The notes below the pieces were generated by a model. It saw only the letters and a list, made by a program, of their open reading frames with translations. It did no database searches and was not told where the DNA came from. 44,008 nucleotides of DNA from the NCBI GenBank assembly GCA_902489775.1, contig CABUBH010000014.1, positions 1 through 44,008 on the forward strand. Direction: 5' to 3'. The position numbers and the translations under genes are program-made. This document shows, piece by piece, positions 41,471 through 44,008 of this stretch (positions are counted from its first letter, which is position 1; the number at the start of each line of letters is the position of its first letter). This DNA comes from an uncultured Collinsella sp. (GTDB lineage: Bacteria > Actinomycetota > Coriobacteriia > Coriobacteriales > Coriobacteriaceae).

Positions 41471-42307
41471 CTAGTTATCTGCATTTGAAGGAGCCACGCG
41501 ATTCACATGCATGATCAGGTAGACAAGCTCTTCTTGCGCCAACGCCTCGCCAAAGGTCTCCTGAATCAGCTCGTCGACACGATGGGCACAACGCGATGCC
41601 GCCGGATACTGCTCCACGAGCACGTCGTAGAGACCGGAATTCTCGGTATCGATGGGCTCTTTCTTTGCCACGCGGTCGAGCAGATAGCGTACATGAGTGG
41701 CAAAGCGGGTAAAGGCGAACGACGTACGATCGACCGTCACGCCGAGCTCTTCCTGAATAATTGCGACCGTCATGTCGAGCAGGCACTCCTCCTGCTGCTC
41801 GGCAAGTACGCGCCGCTCGCTTGGCTTAACTGCCGCGTTGATAATCGACATGGCGATACCCGCGGCCTCGCTCTTGGGCATGCGGACGGCAAAGGTTTTC
41901 TTAATACCGCGAACAGCCAGCTCGCCTAAGCGATATTCGATGGGGTGCAACTGTTCCAGATCGCGCTCGAGCGGCAACGATACCACCATGTGCTCACGAG
42001 CGCGCTTAATGGCAAACTGAATATGGTCGGCCAACGTAATGGGCAGATTGGGACTCAATTCGTACGAGAGCTGCCCGGTTGCGATATCTGCCAGCTGAGC
42101 AGAAAACTCCAGCACCTCGGGATCAACCTCGTCGATAAACGCCAGGTACTTTGAATCGACGCCGTAAAAGGTGCGGGTGATGACATCCAGGTCGACCTCG
42201 TGGGGCATATCGCCAAAGCCGATACCGCGACCCAACGCGATAAGCTGACGCCCCGCACCATCTTCGCAGATGGCAGCGTTGTGGTTAATGCGCTGGATAG
42301 CCCTCAT
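41471..42307 (-). CDS. BglG/LicT family transcriptional antiterminator
   Basis: This encodes 278 residues from the ATG at 42307, with AGGAGCG about nine bases upstream. Residues 1-55 are the RNA-binding CAT domain (RAIQRINHNAAIC at the start). Two PRD domains follow, with conserved His in LADHIQFAI and LEQLHPIEYRLGE (PRD1) and in FATHVRYLL and IMHVNRV (PRD2). These are phosphorylated by the PTS to report sugar supply and energy state. It should bind a RAT hairpin in the leader of the EIIBC gene just downstream and prevent termination. It reads as the regulator of the PTS-deacetylase locus. Confidence 0.93.
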   Translation of the reverse strand: MRAIQRINHNAAICEDGAGRQLIALGRGIGFGDMPHEVDLDVITRTFYGVDSKYLAFIDEVDPEVLEFSAQLADIATGQLSYELSPNLPITLADHIQFAIKRAREHMVVSLPLERDLEQLHPIEYRLGELAVRGIKKTFAVRMPKSEAAGIAMSIINAAVKPSERRVLAEQQEECLLDMTVAIIQEELGVTVDRTSFAFTRFATHVRYLLDRVAKKEPIDTENSGLYDVLVEQYPAASRCAHRVDELIQETFGEALAQEELVYLIMHVNRVAPSNADN

Positions 42308-42321
42308 GGAATCATCGCTCC

Positions 42322-42360
42322 TATTAAAACGCGCCGCGCAGACCATCCGCGCGGCGCGTT
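42322..42360 (-). terminator. terminator upstream of the antiterminator gene
   Basis: AACGCGCCGCGC (42328-42339) and GCGCGGCGCGTT (42349-42360) form a 12-bp perfect stem. On the minus strand it is followed by TTTTAATAG. It ends the metallophosphoesterase transcript immediately before the ribosome site of the antiterminator gene. Confidence 0.85.
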
Positions 42361-42380
42361 CATTCTACCTGCACTTCCAA

Positions 42381-42926
42381 TTACAGTCCAAAGAAGCTCA
42401 AGATCTGATCTCGACTTACGGGCTTGTAGCCATTGGCGTCGAGGCCAACATCGTAGCGGTAAACGGGACGCTCGCGATCACGGTTGCGCGCGTTGGTACG
42501 GTCCCCCCTGCTGTGGATATGCCCGTGAAGCATAATGGCACCACGCGCTTTGCCGTTCCAACTGAGCATGGGGTAATGGCTCAAAACCAGGCGATGTCCC
42601 TTGGCATAGCCGGGGGCAATTTCCAGGTAATCGCGCACGTCATCCCAAATGTGCGGTGCGTCCGGATCTTCCCAATCGCCGTCATGGTTACCGCGGATGA
42701 GCGTCACGTTTTGACAGGCAATACGCTCGCGTAGGTTCACGGCCTCCGCCATGGGCAGCCGATACGTAAAATCGCCAAGAATATAGAGGCGGTCGTCCGC
42801 AGCAACGCACTCGTTAATGGCGTCAATAACCTTGCGGTTCATCTCCTCGACCGAGGCGAACGGCCGATCCATATCGTGCAAGATATTCGTATCGCCCAAG
42901 TGCAAGTCGGCGGTAAACCACATCAT
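42381..42926 (-). CDS. calcineurin-like metallophosphoesterase
   Basis: This encodes 181 residues from the ATG at 42926, which has GAGGA about nine bases upstream; a start five codons earlier (42941) lacks a site. The di-metal motifs appear in order: FTADLHLGDTNI (Asp7, His9), LYILGDFTY, IRGNHDGDW, LVLSHYPML and LHGHIHSRG. The size and FTADxHLGxTNI opening match small phosphoesterases like those in phage and bacterial genomes. It likely hydrolyses a phosphomonoester or diester; the substrate is not known. It follows the 59-residue gene by 66 bases. Confidence 0.92.
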   Translation of the reverse strand: MMWFTADLHLGDTNILHDMDRPFASVEEMNRKVIDAINECVAADDRLYILGDFTYRLPMAEAVNLRERIACQNVTLIRGNHDGDWEDPDAPHIWDDVRDYLEIAPGYAKGHRLVLSHYPMLSWNGKARGAIMLHGHIHSRGDRTNARNRDRERPVYRYDVGLDANGYKPVSRDQILSFFGL

Positions 42927-42992
42927 CGTCTGTGTCCTCATTTCGCAACGCGTCTAACACGTGCCTAGTATACAGACGCTTGGGCGCGGCGG

Positions 42993-43172
42993 TTACCCAA
43001 AGAGCCCGCCAAACAGTCCACGGCGGCGCTTGTCATTCTTTTTCGATGCGTCGCCTTGCGCGTTCTTATCCTTCCGCTTTTTACGATCCTGCTCCAGCTC
43101 ATCGTCATCGAGCAGCAGATCCCACTCAAATGGATCATCCGTCAGATCAAACAGGTCGTCGTCATCAAACAT
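42993..43172 (-). CDS. small 59-residue charged protein, strong ribosome site
   Basis: This short gene starts at the ATG 43172 with GGGGAGG five bases upstream. The first half is very acidic (MFDDDDLFDLTDDPFEWDLL). The second half is basic (QDRKKRKDKN, then KKNDKRRRGLFGGLFG). There are no membrane segments and no known domain. It begins 18 bases after the stop of the HIRAN gene, so the two are likely cotranscribed. The bipolar charge and Gly-Leu-Phe tail suggest binding to another protein or nucleic acid, but nothing firmer can be said. Confidence 0.7.
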   Translation of the reverse strand: MFDDDDLFDLTDDPFEWDLLLDDDELEQDRKKRKDKNAQGDASKKNDKRRRGLFGGLFG

Positions 43173-43190
43173 GACAGCCTCCCCTAGCGG

Positions 43191-43517
43191 CTAGCGGGCA
43201 TCCGCCACATAAAGGCCAACGCGCACCTGATGCCAGGGACTGCGCTCGGGCGCAACCTGCTGCACGCGGGCTTCAAACACATCTTCGTGCCCGTAATACA
43301 TCATCACGGACAGCGGGCCAACCTCGTTTCCCGGAACATAGCCGAGCTTGATCTTGCCGAAATAGATCGCGACCGCCTCGGGATCGTGGGGATTATCGCG
43401 CTCGGCACACAGTGTCAGTTTATCGCCCGCTTTCAGATCGCCCAGAACCAATGCGCCGTCGGCATACTGAAATCCAGCGATGTGAAACGATAAAAGAACA
43501 CGTGAAGGCTCGTACAT
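43191..43517 (-). CDS. small HIRAN-domain protein
   Basis: This encodes 108 residues from the ATG at 43517, with GAGGAG six bases upstream. The HIRAN pattern spans almost the whole chain: FHIAGFQYADGALVLGDLKA, LTLCAERDNPHDPEAVAIYF, then IKLGYVPGNEVGPLSVMM. HIRAN modules bind DNA ends or stalled-fork structures when attached to helicases; stand-alone bacterial forms have no settled function. It leads a small minus-strand operon with the 59-residue gene and possibly the phosphoesterase. Confidence 0.85.
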   Translation of the reverse strand: MYEPSRVLLSFHIAGFQYADGALVLGDLKAGDKLTLCAERDNPHDPEAVAIYFGKIKLGYVPGNEVGPLSVMMYYGHEDVFEARVQQVAPERSPWHQVRVGLYVADAR

Positions 43518-43753
43518 GGCAGCTCCTCTAACGGCCGGAATAACCGGCACTTAACCTTATTGAGAAGTCTACGAACTCGTGCGGACACAAATAGACCAAC
43601 CCGGGTCTTTTCGACCGTTTGTCGCAACGCTTGCATGCCAGAGCACTTGCAGATAAGATAGGAGCACGGATGGCACCCGTGGCAGCGGGTCTTGCCAACT
43701 CCGATACACGTTTACATCGTGAGAAGTGGCCGTCTTCGCTTACGCGGGGGCGG
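43518..43753. other. 236-base gap with plus-strand promoter-like elements
   Basis: Plus-strand TTGCAT (43631-43636) and TAAGAT (43654-43659) are 17 bases apart, a good sigma-70 arrangement. A 43-residue frame (ATG 43670-43801) has AGGAG just upstream, but its composition is unconvincing. ACCCG/CGGGT forms a small hairpin at about 43676-43692. No clear minus-strand terminator for the peptide gene is seen. Confidence 0.4.
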
Positions 43754-43837
43754 CTATTTCGTTCGGCCGATAAACAGGCCGAGTTCGATAGCCGCGATTA
43801 ACAACGCCAATAACGAAATAACATCGCTTACGCTCAT
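43754..43837 (-). CDS. 27-residue hydrophobic peptide, putative holin-like (type I) toxin
   Basis: A short gene with AAGGGA eight bases before the ATG. The peptide (MSVSDVISLLALLIAAIELG, then LFIGRTK) has a short polar start, one membrane span and a basic end, the layout of the Hol-Tox and other type I toxins, which insert in the cytoplasmic membrane. The ribosome site is inside a hairpin (43839-43863) that should limit translation. A likely plus-strand RNA runs opposite. Too short for certainty; coding is supported by the ribosome site and amphipathic pattern. Confidence 0.55.
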   Translation of the reverse strand: MSVSDVISLLALLIAAIELGLFIGRTK

Positions 43838-43838
43838 A

Positions 43839-43863
43839 CCAATTCCCTTCTAAAGGGAGTTGG
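43839..43863. promoter_or_regulatory. hairpin covering the ribosome site of the hydrophobic peptide
   Basis: CCAATTCCCTT (43839-43849) and AAGGGAGTTGG (43853-43863) pair over 11 positions with one mismatch and a three-base loop. On the minus strand the arm nearest the gene is the Shine-Dalgarno sequence AAGGGA of the 27-residue gene, so the structure would hide it. Confidence 0.6.
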
Positions 43864-43900
43864 CCCATCCGTACCCCGTGGCAGTAGTCTAACGCAAATG

Positions 43901-43944
43901 GCGGGCAATAGGAACACCTGTTCGTATTGCCCGCGCCTTTTTCT
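43901..43944 (+). terminator. strong plus-strand terminator
   Basis: GCGGGCAATA (43901-43910) pairs with TATTGCCCGC (43925-43934), with an inner GAAC/GTTC extension, followed by GCCTTTTTCT. No plus-strand protein gene precedes it within 7 kb, so it implies an unannotated plus-strand RNA. Confidence 0.85.
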
Positions 43945-43986
43945 AGTGCACCTTGATTATCGACTTCATCCGAACACCTCCCATAT

Positions 43987-44008
43987 TCATCCGTACATGT
44001 ACGGATGA
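43987..44008. repeat. 22-base perfect palindrome at the window edge
   Basis: The sequence equals its own reverse complement over 22 bases, centred on ACATGT. TTCATCCG also occurs 17 bases to the left (43965-43972). It could be an operator for a gene outside the window or for the minus-strand region. The window ends exactly at the palindrome, so extension cannot be judged. Confidence 0.6.

Larger units (their letters stand above)
43666..43944 (+). ncRNA. candidate antisense RNA opposite the holin-like peptide
   Basis: Bounded by the promoter-like TTGCAT-N17-TAAGAT upstream and the strong terminator at 43901-43944, a plus-strand RNA of about 280 bases would cover the whole peptide gene and its ribosome site. 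It contains one small open frame (43670-43801) that overlaps the peptide gene. This is inference from the elements only. Confidence 0.3.

Noticed and set aside
43670..43801. 43-residue plus-strand frame with AGGAG upstream
   Set aside because: It overlaps the hydrophobic peptide gene on the other strand and its Arg/Ser-rich sequence is not convincing; the nearby -10 box would start RNA after the AGGAG.

Overview
The window looks like a chromosomal segment of a high-GC Gram-positive anaerobe, most probably class Coriobacteriia and Collinsella-like. This rests on overall G+C and codon use, strong GGAGG-type ribosome sites, TACAAT-type -10 boxes, a fused clostridial-type PurL, ferredoxin-fused EtfA, a stand-alone Elp3, and a wall-anchored protein ending in an LAQTG sorting signal. 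It is recognition, not a database search. No rRNA, tRNA, CRISPR array, integrase or transposase was seen.

Layout. 1-2.3 kb is AT-richer accessory DNA: a possible gene tail, a coiled-coil orphan and a class II Fic protein. Next comes a tandem array of about 62-bp hairpin units (2378-2670). 2.7-13.7 kb is housekeeping and transport: a CPA2-type cation/proton antiporter, purL, an EamA exporter, a membrane diguanylate cyclase, a KdgT-like permease, the AzlCD pair and an HD-domain protein. 13.7-17.4 kb is a three-gene operon (FAD oxidoreductase, EtfB, ferredoxin-EtfA) resembling electron-bifurcating lactate dehydrogenase complexes. 17.7-20.9 kb is an operon of small exported, mostly unrecognised proteins, including one with a sortase motif. 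After a DUF554 membrane protein, 21.8-27.4 kb holds the most system-like block: TerB_N/TerB_C protein, BrxC/BrxD-type ATPase and Lhr-like helicase, with a terminator-like hairpin before the helicase.

27.5-30.2 kb is a spermidine-synthase-like protein and bacterial Elp3; elp3 appears to be read from a leaderless promoter. 30.3-32 kb is an Xre regulator with a DUF4097 protein. 32.2-36.9 kb carries two methyltransferases (one TrmB-like with altered motif) and a DUF3516/Ski2-like helicase. 36.9-38.7 kb is a DUF2130 coiled-coil protein. 38.8-42.3 kb is a PTS locus: ChbG/YdjC-type deacetylase, EIIBC and BglG/LicT antiterminator, with a candidate RAT site. 42.4-43.5 kb is a metallophosphoesterase, a 59-residue charged protein and a small HIRAN protein.

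The last 0.5 kb holds a 27-residue hydrophobic peptide gene whose ribosome site lies inside a hairpin. On the opposite strand there are promoter-like elements and a strong terminator. Together these have the layout of a type I (holin-like) toxin and antisense RNA. The most interesting leads are this locus, the TerB-ATPase-helicase trio, the hairpin array, and the ETF operon.
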